A stretch of DNA of 61,468 bases. Source: Gnomoniopsis sp. IMI 355080 (Eukaryota; Ascomycota; Sordariomycetes; Diaporthales; Gnomoniaceae). Below, piece after piece: positions 11,439 to 22,329 of this stretch. The translations under genes were made by a program, and so were the position numbers. Positions within the stretch are counted from its first letter, which is position 1; each line of letters begins with the position of its first letter. The notes beneath the pieces were generated by a model. It did no database searches, was not told the DNA's origin, and was given only the letters and a program-made list of their open reading frames with translations. The DNA is taken from the NCBI GenBank assembly GCA_027946555.1, contig JAPEVC010000213.1, positions 1-61,468 of the forward strand. Reading direction: 5' to 3'.

Positions 11439-13093
11439 ATGCTCACCATCACCAAGCCAGTTCCCTACGGCTACAAGTCGATCCATGACCTCCCAACGCC
11501 GCCAAACACTTCTCGACCCTCTCCCCCGTTGATGTTTAAGGAAGCCTCGCACAAGGTTCTACCATCCATTCCTCGAAGTCGTAGTCCCCCAAGTCAACTT
11601 ATGTCCGGCTCGTACCGTGGCCTGCCACCTCCGGCAGCCATGAGTTCTGGTCAACCTTTGCCTCCAGGAGCCGGATCACACCCACCACCACCACCTGGGC
11701 CATCACTTGGACAGGGACCACCACCTCCTCCCCAGCCAGCCTCGCAGGGTCAACAGCAGCAGCAGCAACATCCCCTGAGCCACCACATGGGACAACTTCC
11801 CCCGCCTCCGGGCTGGCAGACCTCGGAAGAGGCCATGAGAGCCTGGTTGCACGCGAAGGCGGAGGAGGAGAAGAGGCGACAGGAGGAAGAGCGCACGAAC
11901 CAGGAGCGCTTCCGTCTTGAACAGCGGAAAACCGAATTTGAAATTTTGCGAGCTTCCTTACAGGGCGGAATCCCACCACCAGCAGTGCCTATGATTTTCG
12001 CTGGCATGGGTGGCGGGAATCTTCCTCCTGCTGCTTTGGACTGGGCACAGCAATTTGCGCAGCAACTGCACCCGCAACAACTTCTGCCCGGCCCGGCATC
12101 TCCAGAGCACCGGCGTGACTCTCATCCGCAGGCTTATGGTCATTATTCAGGCTCTGGAGGGGTTCCCTCAACTCCTGGGTCTGCGCCGGGCGTTCACGGC
12201 ACCTTTGTTGGGGGCTATCCGGGTTCACCGCGAGCCCGGGGGTACACCGTGCCAGTCTCCAACAGTCGCTCGATGGCGGCTGGATCAGGTCTTTCTAGCT
12301 TGAATACCAACGTACTTCCAAGTCAGGGCGCCGCGGCGGCCGCGGCGGCGGCTCAACAGTCTCATCCGGGTGTTGCGTCAGCGCAGCAGCAAGAGCAGCA
12401 ACAGTCCCCTTCGATATACTTCCACATGTGGCAGCCCCCTACGAGTCAGTCTAGCCAGTCCGGCTCCAATCAGCCGGCAACACCATCTGGTTCGTTCAAC
12501 CCCAAGAATCGAGCATGACAGGAGAGAAAGACGATATAGGGGGCTAACGTGGGTCTCATCAATCAGTAGGGGAATCGCCACGGAAGAGAAAAGCGGCAGG
12601 ACCACAACAGGCCGCGCCTCCACCTAACACACAACAGCGGTTCCGATCCCCTCCGTACTCCCAGGGTCCCGACTCAACAATCTCGAATCCTCCCCCGGGA
12701 CGGCGCAGGGGTCACTCACGCCAGACGAGCGATGCGTCAACAACTTACAGGCGAGGCCGGGCCGAGACTATAGGCTCGGTGCGTGGGATGTCGCCCATGA
12801 CCACTACGGGGCCCAGCGGCGGGAACAGGGAAACGGCAGGGACCTCGGCAGATTCCTCTTCCTTTTCACAGCCGTCGGTGCAGACACGCCATGCGGCGCA
12901 CTCGGTATCCTCTTTACTTTCTTCAGACGACACTTCACAAGCGGCTCATTACCCACCTGCCCAAGCGGCAGACAACGGCAGGGGCCCGCCGGGACGAATG
13001 GATTCTCGACAGGGCTCGCCGAATTCATCGGAAGGACGACAACGAGCCGGGGGCGCAGGATCAGCAGCTCCGCGCGAACGAGGAGATGAATAA
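11439..13093 (+). CDS. Conserved Pro/Gln-rich fungal protein with a charged coiled-coil segment, function unknown
   Basis: Two exons, 11439-12489 and 12567-13093, are joined by a 77-nt intron (donor GTTCGT, GCTAAC branch, CAG acceptor) to give 525 residues. The N-terminus (MLTITKPVPYGYKSIHDLP) looks conserved among Pezizomycotina as far as I recall, but I cannot name the family. Then come Pro-rich runs, a hexa-Gln tract near residue 108, and a charged helix around residues 125-175 rich in E, K, R and Q that probably forms a coiled coil. A Gly/Ser/Pro linker and a poly-Ala run follow. Just after the splice junction lies a basic PRKRK motif that could be a nuclear signal, then a Ser-rich tail. 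The composition suggests a nuclear or transcription-related scaffold; that is inference only. Without the intron the frame ends at 12518, giving 359 residues. A start-stop uORF lies 6 nt upstream of its ATG. Confidence 0.75.
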
Positions 13094-16000
13094 CGCTTGA
13101 CTTTCTGCAGGAGCTCAAGAGGGCCTCGAGCAGCTCCACTCATTCCTGACGGACGAAGGACGACGTGGCGGCCGGAGATTCTGGAACCGGCTCGCAGGCC
13201 TTTTTTTCTTGCACAAAATTTATACAACAGGAGCAAATTGTGTGGATATTTCCTTGGGACATTGACCACCATGATATCCAATTCAGGGGTTGCAGACCGA
13301 CATTTTATTTAGCGCGGCCTCTTGACCGCCAGGTCGACCGACACGACATCGCGGAAGCACCCGCGCTTTACTTGTCCAGTCAAAAAGCCTCGGCTGATTA
13401 CAAACATTCTTCATTCTTCACTTCGTCGGCGCACTGTACGAGCTCCATCTTGGCACAGCCGAAGGCCTAAGTTCTTTATTTCTTCTCGAAGGGAGACTTC
13501 ATTTCTTGCCATGCATGGCGGGTCCTAGGGATTCAAGGGCTTGTTACTTTTTCGGTTCTGGAACAAGTCTTTGACATTTGCCAATTTTCTTGTAGGCGAA
13601 TTTGACCCGCTCGTCTTCGTCCTGTACCAACTTCATTTCGATTCCAATTCTATTGTATATACTTTTTCTTTCTCTGGCAGGGAGCATACACATGGATAGG
13701 ATGGTCACGGAATTCACGAATGGATCGTATAAAACTTGGGAGACGTATGAGAACGAGCTCTGGTGGAAGACAACCCGGGCTTGAGGGGGTTGGGTATGAG
13801 TGGCCTATGTTGAGCACAGTATCGCACGGCTGGTGTGATAGGCGATTCAGATGTGATAAAGGACAACTATCTACAATACGAAAAGCGCAACACGTTGTGC
13901 ACCGATATCACTTGTCTTCCTTGATTCAACGTTGCTGCTTTTTCAGGCGTAGTCACTACATTGTACCTCGAGATACCCGGCATGACCAGGAAATGGAAAA
14001 CATTCAACACATTCCACAAACCAATGCTTACACATCAGCATATCCTCTACAAATAAAAAAAAGGAACAAGAGGACCATTATAACTGCTCCTAACCCGTGT
14101 ATCGTTTCCTGTGCTGCACCGCTCGTACTCGGGTTCCAGTGTTCCTCTGAAGTGAATTGATGATGCGCACAAACCTTGATACCCGAAAAACGACGATCGG
14201 TCCGAGTGTAGGGATCGGAGCTGTCAGCCACCGAAGAAGGGTCTTTCGGCACATAGGCCTAAACGGTAATGTTCACAGAGTCTGAGAGCCCCTCAGAAAA
14301 TCACACTGGCGGTCTTTTCCAAGATCATCCCGATAGTTCGTTCGCCGCGAGATGGGTCACGATGTTGACAGGCTGGATCCACACAATGTTGAGTTAGATG
14401 GATCACGATGTCGATTCGTTGTGCCAGACAGACTTAGCGTGGCATGCGGGAGATCTTCTGTCTCAGACAGAAGCAACAAAAATAGCCAGCTAATGAGGAA
14501 ACGAGGATCAAGTTTTTTTCTTTAAGGAAAAAAAAAACAAAAAAGAACAATAAGCGGTACAACCCCCATGTGCCCAATGACTTACTTACTACGGTACCGA
14601 ATGGCTTCGAATACCTAGGTAACGAAAGCATTGCCAGTTCTGTTCGGCCCAGCTACCCCAATAGGAGGGATCGACCATCAAATGATGTAGGGGACAAAGG
14701 ACTCCAAACCTTAATTTTCCTTTCCCTCCCTAGGGTGTTGTTGGCTGCGATCCGAGCCCTAGCGATACTTTTGGGGTCCAACAACTCTATATAGGGGCAA
14801 ATCCATGGGAAGTAACGCGACATCGCTTGCTAATCCGTTGAACCAAGGTTTTTGTTGAGAGGAGGAAGGGAGGGGGCGCGGTGGAGGTTATGCCAAGAAT
14901 AATAAGCATTTGATCAAGAGATCTTGTGAAAAGATAGCGCGCAACTTAGTATTAGGTGCCGCCGGTGATGGAGGTATTCCCAAAGCTTTGACATATTGTG
15001 TGCTATGGGTAGGGGCTTATACAAGTAGAAAACGTCCGTGCTATGGTGCCCCCGAAATGAAACGTGACTATGATGTTACGCTTGCAGTCGCGCGGCCGAA
15101 GTCGAACCTTGTTCTGGGACGCGATGTAACGCCAACCTCAAGAGAGGATTTCATCAGCAACCTTGGAGTGATACAGCTTCGTTGCGACGCTCATTGCCCA
15201 TCTTTGCCACGGTTATGTCCCCATCCTCGCATCCATTTTGGTCGACTTTTTGGGCTTTGTTGGGGTCGCTCCCAGACAGGCTCAGGGCGTTTTGAGAGAA
15301 AGCCGTTGCGGCTACCAAACTGGAATATGCTGGTATTTTTGAGAACTCGTCAATGCCTTGCTTGATCACTTCAGAAGTCAGACATATAGATTTGACCTAG
15401 GGTTTGCTAGCGTCGCAAAACAACACTCGATACAGAAAGCAACGACATTGTGGGAGCTACTACGACACTGATACGAACAAGATTGGACTTTTGCTTTGGA
15501 GCTGTGTTCCGTAGGGCCCGTAGGGCTCCGTAGGGAGAATACGCGCGCACTCACATCTGGGAGCCGTTGTCGGGAAAGAATACACAGAGTGTTCCAGAAC
15601 CGTCTAGTCGGTACAGTGGACTTTTTTGCATGCGAAATGCACAGACCAGCTTTTCACAAGCCACAGCCCGTTCCTAAACGGGAAGACAAGGCACGGGCCG
15701 TGCCGCGCCAAAATTAGTGGGAACTGGCTGTTATTGGCTGTTCTGCCAGAAGTCGTCTGTTTTAGGCAGGCGCTCTGGGCAACGCGGTCTCTTTAAGGTT
15801 CAGGGGCCCTTGCTTCCAATTATACATAGTACACATACATCATCGGCTTTCTTGGTCTTGATAACCCATGTATACCACACACCATTTGCCTCATCTCTCC
15901 ACAAGCAATGAATAAAATGTCGTGGGACAAACACAAACAGTCGCCGGACCCCATACACTATTTTTAAAACTGCGATGCCTAGAATGATAGATGGAAAGAG

Positions 16001-17017
16001 TCGCTTCTAGACTGGGCAATGGCTTTCGCTGGTGGGAATGCTTGCTACTGTTGGTAGCTTAGAATGAGTGGCATCGTCGATGGACCAACCGCCCAAACAC
16101 AACCCAAGATAAGTTGTGATCTACTAAATCATAGCACTATTAAATTGTGCAACTGTACCTTATTTGTCACTCGATACGTCACTTGTTCCAAACACCTACT
16201 GCTTTTCCGATAACGCGGTCATGACAAGAGTTGCTTGTATGTATCAATCGGGCGACGACGTAGTATGTATGGCCAATTGGATCCTGGCAGCAACAACTTT
16301 GAGGACTGGGAGAAAATAATACCTCTATATAAGCTTCCAAAATGATAGAAAGGTATCGTGAGGACGAACGAACAGGGGGGGGGTCATTGTAATCTAGATT
16401 GAAAAGCAAGAACTCATTGGCACATGAGATGCAATCAATTGTACCCAGTGCGCCTTTCGTAACGTCCTTTATATCCGAAAACGTCTCAATAACATAGATA
16501 AAAGCCAAATGACGAAGAGTACCTCAAAGGCTCTCAGTCCTGTTTGAATGAATTAATTGTGACGAATTGGTGTCTTGAACTACTTTGCAAGCCCAGAAGA
16601 TATAACCGCAATTTCTGAACGAGAGGACTACCCTTTATTTGGAGAATGGACCTGCGTGATCAATAGCTCTGGATAGTTCTCAGGCTGTTCTCTTCGTCGA
16701 GGCGACAGTAGAATCAAAGCTGGGCTGAGTAGGAAAGGCTTCCCGCGGCGTATCTTCCTGCCTTTAACGGCGGCCGTATCTCACTGTGACCTCAGAATTG
16801 CATATTGGGAAACCTCAAAGAATTGCTGCCTGTCGACAATGTTTAGCATCTAATGGCCACATCTGAGTAGTATGAAGGTACATACGCGTTGTCTAACATA
16901 CACAACCAATGGTTTGTTGAACACTCCCGACACCTCAACCCTACACTGTAGGCTCTTCCCGAACTTGACATCCTCCGATTCCTACGTCGCAGAGTCCACG
17001 CATGTTCCAAAACAGCG
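13094..17017. other. 3.9 kb intergenic stretch
   Basis: No gene could be supported here. The first kilobase is probably the 3' UTR of the Pro/Gln-rich gene. Beyond about 14.5 kb the DNA becomes more AT-rich, with A runs at 14516-14545. A 151-codon open frame at 14910-15365 (+) and a 109-codon frame at 16179-16508 (-) match nothing I recognise and are treated as chance. Confidence 0.55.
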
Positions 17018-17964
17018 ATGCCCCCATTTGAGCACCCCGTGCTGATCATAGGCGCCGGCGTCGCTGGCCTTGCTCTTGCCCAAGGCTTGCGACTTCGGTC
17101 TGTCCCGTTCCGCCTTTTTGAACGTCACGCACGATCACACGTGAAACAAGGCCATTGTTTTCCGCATCTCCAGGAGAGCACCAGGCTGCCCTTGAAACCG
17201 TCTTGTCACCACGGCTCCGGAGCAAGGTTGCTTCCTCGGACAGCACCCGGAAAGACAACAATTTGCGTCGCGATATGTTGATGCCCGGCAGCTTGACTTT
17301 GGCAACCCTGAGTCCGTTGATCCCATGAACTCGGGTATACATACCTTTGGATAGAACCTGGCTCCGGATGCTCCTTTTCCAGCGGGGTGCAGGACGCCAT
17401 CATTTTCGACAAACAGTTTGACTTGTATGAAGTGGAAGACAATGGTCTGGTGCAAGCCCAATTCACCGATGGCTTGGTCGCACGGGGACAGGTTCTCGTC
17501 GGCGCAGATGGGATCAAGAACCGCGTGCGAGAGCTCGTCCAACTGGATCGCAAGCTGCTTGATCTGGAGCGCTGGTCCATGTGGAGCCGGACGCCATTGA
17601 CGGACGAGTTCAAGGAGAATCTGGATCCACTGGATATACTGAGCTGGTGCACGTGCTTGACCATGGTATGTTGCTTGGGTGTCCATTCGTACCCCTTTTG
17701 GTCTGGTCTTGAGAGTGAGCGAGTATTCATGTCTCATGGTGGTCCTCTTGTTCACGCGGTATTAGGCATTTACTGACCGCCAATCGAGAGTCTGCAGATT
17801 TGCCACGCTTGCTTACTGGTAATTGTGACCTGGAGAGCATTGAGGAGGCCTTCGAGGCGAGAATGGCTGCCAGGGCAAAGGACAAGATTCAGCACTCGTT
17901 CCGAGGCGGGGAGAAATTCTGGCGTGGGAAAGCATGGAATCTGTATAGTGAGTCTACAGTTTGA
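17018..17964 (+). pseudogene. Decayed FAD-dependent monooxygenase
   Basis: The ATG at 17018 opens a clear FAD-binding Rossmann start (VLIIGAGVAGLALAQGL, the GxGxxG motif, then a hydrophobic strand ending in E at FRLFERH). Homology then jumps between frames. EHQAALETVL lies in another frame from about 17176, RYVDARQLDFG in a third from about 17271, and a stop (TAG) sits at 17352. TWLRMLLFQRG is in a further frame from 17356. From 17387 the frame is open through VQDAIIFDKQF and the second conserved FAD motif, VLVGADGIKNRVRE, to about 17660. The C-terminal block (LTGNCDLESIEEAFEARM to FRGGEKFWRG) is in yet another frame and ends at the stop at 17962-17964. Some of the 17666-17811 gap may be an intron (GTATGT at 17666). 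At least four frame changes plus a stop cannot be explained by introns, so this is a relic. The order of blocks is that of salicylate-hydroxylase-like flavoprotein monooxygenases, often found in secondary metabolism. Confidence 0.85.
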
Positions 17965-18964
17965 AAAGGTATCTTGCCCAGCGAACGGCCGTGGACCAGT
18001 CCTGCAGTCACGACATAAGAGTCAGAGCGCCGTACATAGATCCCCCAGCACCAAAAGGATCCCTCATCTCGCGTCAGGCACAGTCATGAAAGCACGCCTC
18101 TAGTCAGAGGGCTTCTATTATGAACCTAAGGTCATGTGCTGCCAGGCGCCCTGAGGGCGTGGGAGTCGCCTCACTCCTGCTAAGTACCTGGGTACCTACG
18201 TACTCCACGCCATAGTCATACCATGACGGGACTGGCATACTACGTGCGATCAATGGCTCTACTACGAATCAATGGACGACATCCGCTGCGGGCTGAGTGG
18301 CCGAATCCATAGTTCAGAAACACGGAGTCCCAAATCAGTGCCTCATCCATGGCATTCTACAGGCAGGGAAATAAATCAGGATCCCAAGGTTCCCAATCAC
18401 CTCACTCACGATAGGAGTTCCCGAACGCAAAGCATCACCGAAACAAGACGTCGTAGCATTTGATGTGCACCACCGCACGTTGCATTAAATTTGAAACAGA
18501 CCTAGCATGCACTCTTGAATGCTGCTCCGAGATTTATATCTGCTGAGGGGGTATTGTTGCGCTACACAATCAGGGGGTATATTGAATTTTTCTTCAGTCC
18601 GTCGTCAAGAAAAACAGCCATTATAAGCGGATGTCCGGTGCTTGGTCCTCTCCTCCGCCGCATGGAAGACAAGTCGCTGTTGACAAAAAGAAAACGGCCT
18701 GGGCCGTGTGATAAAGTCCGAACGCGGGTCTTCAGGGCTCATGCAAGGGCGCGAGGACAGCCAGTAATTGAGCTCGTGTGTGGCATGTACCTAGCTTCGT
18801 CCCCTTGAGCTCCACGAGTCCTTGCTCCCCCACGATGGGAATAGATCTGATAGTCCTGGCATGGAGAATCTCGGCCCCCCACTCGATTCACCGGGGGCTG
18901 TATTACTCGTATCCTCATTAGAAGACTCGAGGTCGTTGGTATTGAGAAGGTCGGATATGGGATT
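17965..18964. other. 1 kb intergenic stretch
   Basis: No supported gene. It lies between the 3' ends of the monooxygenase relic and the TBC gene. A GGTACCTACGTAC-type motif of the sort scattered through these intergenic regions occurs near 18187-18202. Confidence 0.6.
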
Positions 18965-21900
18965 CTAGCCCCTCTTCCTCTTCCTATGCTCGTTCCACTC
19001 CGCCTGCACCGTATGTATGAATTGGTTTTCGTCTTTCAAGTGCTGGAAGCCCGTCAAGCTCTTCATAACGTTCTCGAAATCGGCGTCGAGGATGACGTCT
19101 TTATGCATGTCAATGAGAGCCGCGGCGGTCGCATGGAGGATGTCGAGTCCATTGAACGCCAAGTCCTCATCTTGATCGACATGCTTCTTCTTCGTCTTCT
19201 GCTTGTCCTTTCCGGAGCTAGACTCCGTACTCGCTGGCGAGCCACCAAGCAGCATGAACACATCCCAAACCCGCAGTTGGATGTGAAATGGTATAGACAA
19301 GTTAAAAAGTGTCAGATACCACCGCGTGCCGTACGCCGTGGGATCAATACCTAGTTCATTCTTCAGGGCCGAGTCAGCAGTCGGCTTCGACGCAACGAGA
19401 GCGGGTTCGACTTACTAGTTTCTGAGAAAGAGGCTTTTTGAGAAGCCAATATTTCTCAAGATCTTGCAACGCAATCATGAGGCCAGCAAAACCTTGTTGA
19501 TAAAGCCGCTCGAGCCCACGGAACTGCCATAACCGTACCAACATCACAAAACACCGCTCCTCATCATAGTAGCATAACAATGACGCCGCGAGTGCCGCCA
19601 TGCCTTGCACGTAGCCAATGTCGGGAAAATGGAGCGACATTGCGTGCAAGACTCGAAAGAGCAGCCGTTGTCCACCTCGGTATCTCCGCCGGAACATGAT
19701 GTGCTTGTTGATAGTCCGAGGCACGTCCAGGTCGATTTGAAGGTCGTCAGGTGAACTTTCTTCTTGCAGTCTGTGGAAGATGGCAAAAAGCCCCTCGTCT
19801 GTATCGTTCGAGTTCGCATTTTTGGCGCTGGTCGACAAGAATGAATACCACGCTGCAGAGCGCCAACGATCCGGTATCCCTTTCCAGGTGCGCTCGATCA
19901 GCTTCGGGTTTCTGGTGTCAAATTCGATTTCCATGCTTTGGATCTCCAGATGCTTGATGCTTTGTGATGGACTTTTCCCAACTTTTTTCGCCAGGTCTTC
20001 AGTATCGAACTTGATGTGCAGGTCCTTTTTGAGGTTGTGGGCCTCAACCTTGGTCCCTTTAGCGTCTTTGACGTTCGTGACAATCTTGGCCATCTTCCTC
20101 CATTTCTCTGCCCTGCTTGATTCTAATTCCTGAGCCGCTTTGAGAGACTGGGCTGACCTCTGCTCATCGCTGATGTCTGCCAGGCCAGGCGGAAGCGAGA
20201 GCATATCAGGAGCTGCGTCTATTATCCTCCGATCTCTGTTGTGTGGCAGCATATTTGCTGCGGTCCTGACGCCCGATCGCACGGAGAGTCGTGAGGTCGC
20301 TGAAAGGGCTGAAGCTTGTGTGTTCAACGATCGTGCCGAAACTTTCCTACTTGGTATCCTGGCAAGCCCTTGCGATAACGGAGGCCCCTTAGATCTCTTA
20401 GTCAACACGTTGCGCCCGTTTCGCCTTCCACTGGATGCATGTAGAGAACGAGTTTCCGCTGGGTGGCTCGCCCTCGACATTGGTCTTTCGTTTCCCACTG
20501 TGATGAAACCATAGCGATCGACGTCTTGTCCATGAACATCTTGCCAGTCCTCGATGCCGCCAGCAAGCTCGAACTCGTTGCGACGATGATAATTACCTCG
20601 TGGCGACGGCAGCGAAGTGACCGACATTGGTGACGTAGGACAGAGATACATAGCCCGCACGCTTTTCCGCTTTTCTTTGGACCCGGAGGTTCTGTGGCAC
20701 AGCAAAACAGAGTCAGCAACGTCTGGGAGAAAGGTGTGCAGAACGAAATACCGAAGGAAAACCATACGCGATGTTGCCCTCCCCATCGGATGGAACCTCG
20801 GCGGGAGACTCGAGGAGCTCACTCGATCGGCGCCCCGGGCCCCCATCTTCCCAGTGAACCAAATCGGTGGATTCATAGAGCGATCTCACCTTTTGGGATT
20901 CCCTCTCTGTATCTTCCGACATCACACGGATTTCTGGCATCGTTGCATCCTTGGATTGACGCGTTCGAGGCCGCTTAGAATCGCTCGTGGCAGGCCGGAG
21001 ATCGGATGCGCCGTCGACGGGCGAAGTGGGCGCGCTGGGCGCCGCGCGGGGCTCGGTGAACTTTTCCATGAATTCGGGGTAGAAGTGAGAATTGGGTGCG
21101 CCCAGAGCGCGGGTAGCTCCAAAGTAGACACTGCCCCTATTGGAGAAGCTGAGGTCCTCGAGGTCTGCCAGACTCCCCTGGGGGATGTTGGTGTTGATGG
21201 TGGGCGCAAAGGCGGAAGGAAAAGCAGTCAAGGATTCGTCCGATAGGGGTCCAGGATGACTCGAGTTGGGAAATTGGCTGTCATGATGGACAATTTCTTG
21301 GCATGATGGGTCTGCTAGATTAGGCTGGGAGCAAGAATGGGGTGCTGGGGAACCCTGAATGGAGTGGTGGGAGTCGGGGATGTGGTCGTGTGGAGCGGCG
21401 GCGGATGTCGGCGTACTTGGTGGTGGTGGCATGGGCGTGGCCACGGCAGACGGTGCGACCTCGACCGGTACTGGTACTGGCTTCTTGGATCGCTTCATGG
21501 ACGGCGTCATGCGGAGACTCAAGCCCCGAATAAGTCTTCTGGTGGTGGACTTTTCCTTGAATGACACAGACTCGGAAACTTCAGATTCGGTCAGGGACCA
21601 GCGGCTCTGGCAAGAAATGCGCGGAGGGTTGGGCGTGTTTGTAGGATTGTATAGTTGGTTGTGCTTGCGAGTGGATGCACGAGCAGTGGAGGCGGGAGTG
21701 GAGGCGGCAGTGGAGGCCCGTGGACGCGGCCGTGCTGACAGGGCCGACCCGTCTTGGGTGGAGTGCTTGTTTGAGGGCGGAGGATCTTCCAGATGGAGCT
21801 TGACGTAGTTGTCGTCGGTGTAATAGTCGTCGTCGGGGAGGGTGGTCGAGACGGACGACAGCGTGCCCAAGGCCGAGTCGCGCTTCCAGTCGGCACAGGT

Positions 21901-22329
21901 TGTTGACGATGTTGAGGGCGAATGCTGACTGCTGTCTTGGCTTTGGCGCTGATGGGGGAGGTCCTTGGAGGCAAGATGCAAAGGGAGAGGCAGGGGAAGA
22001 GGCGGAGGAGGAGGAGGTCGAGGCACGGTGATGTGGTGCTGGTGCTGGTGTGCAGCAGCTGGTGCGACAGAGTTGCTTTTCCCGGGTGAAAAGTCGATGG
22101 TGGTGGCGGGGCAAGGGCGAGGAGCGGTGCGGAGTGGATTGCGAGGAGGAGGGATGGGAATGGGAAGTTCGGCCTGGATGGTTTCCTCGTAACGGAACGC
22201 GACAAATTGCGGAATCGAGTCGTCGGCAGAGGCAGAAGGAACGTGCCGTGATGGGAGAGACACGGACACTGAAGAAGCAGATCCCGGGTTGGGCCTGCCC
22301 CGTAAGCTGTAGAATCGTGAGGGGGCCAT
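18965..22329 (-). CDS. TBC-domain Rab GTPase-activating protein with long disordered N-terminus
   Basis: Three exons, 22329-20768, 20691-19416 and 19360-18965, encode 1077 residues. The introns are 76 nt (GTATGG donor, CTGAC branch, CAG) and 55 nt (GTAAGT donor, CTGAC branch, AAG). The first ~780 residues are Ser/Pro-rich and disordered, with a basic patch (TPSMKRSKK). The TBC domain follows at about 789-1010. It has the arginine-finger motif IDLDVPRT (Arg near 846) and the glutamine-finger motif GYVQGM (Gln near 883), so it should be catalytically competent in stimulating GTP hydrolysis by a Rab in vesicle traffic. The C-terminal part has RWYLTLF and FHIQLRVWDVFMLLG, then a Lys-rich tail. 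The target Rab cannot be told from sequence. The ATG at 22329 (MAPSRFY) is the first ATG in the open frame; the frame stays open upstream without another ATG. Confidence 0.92.
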
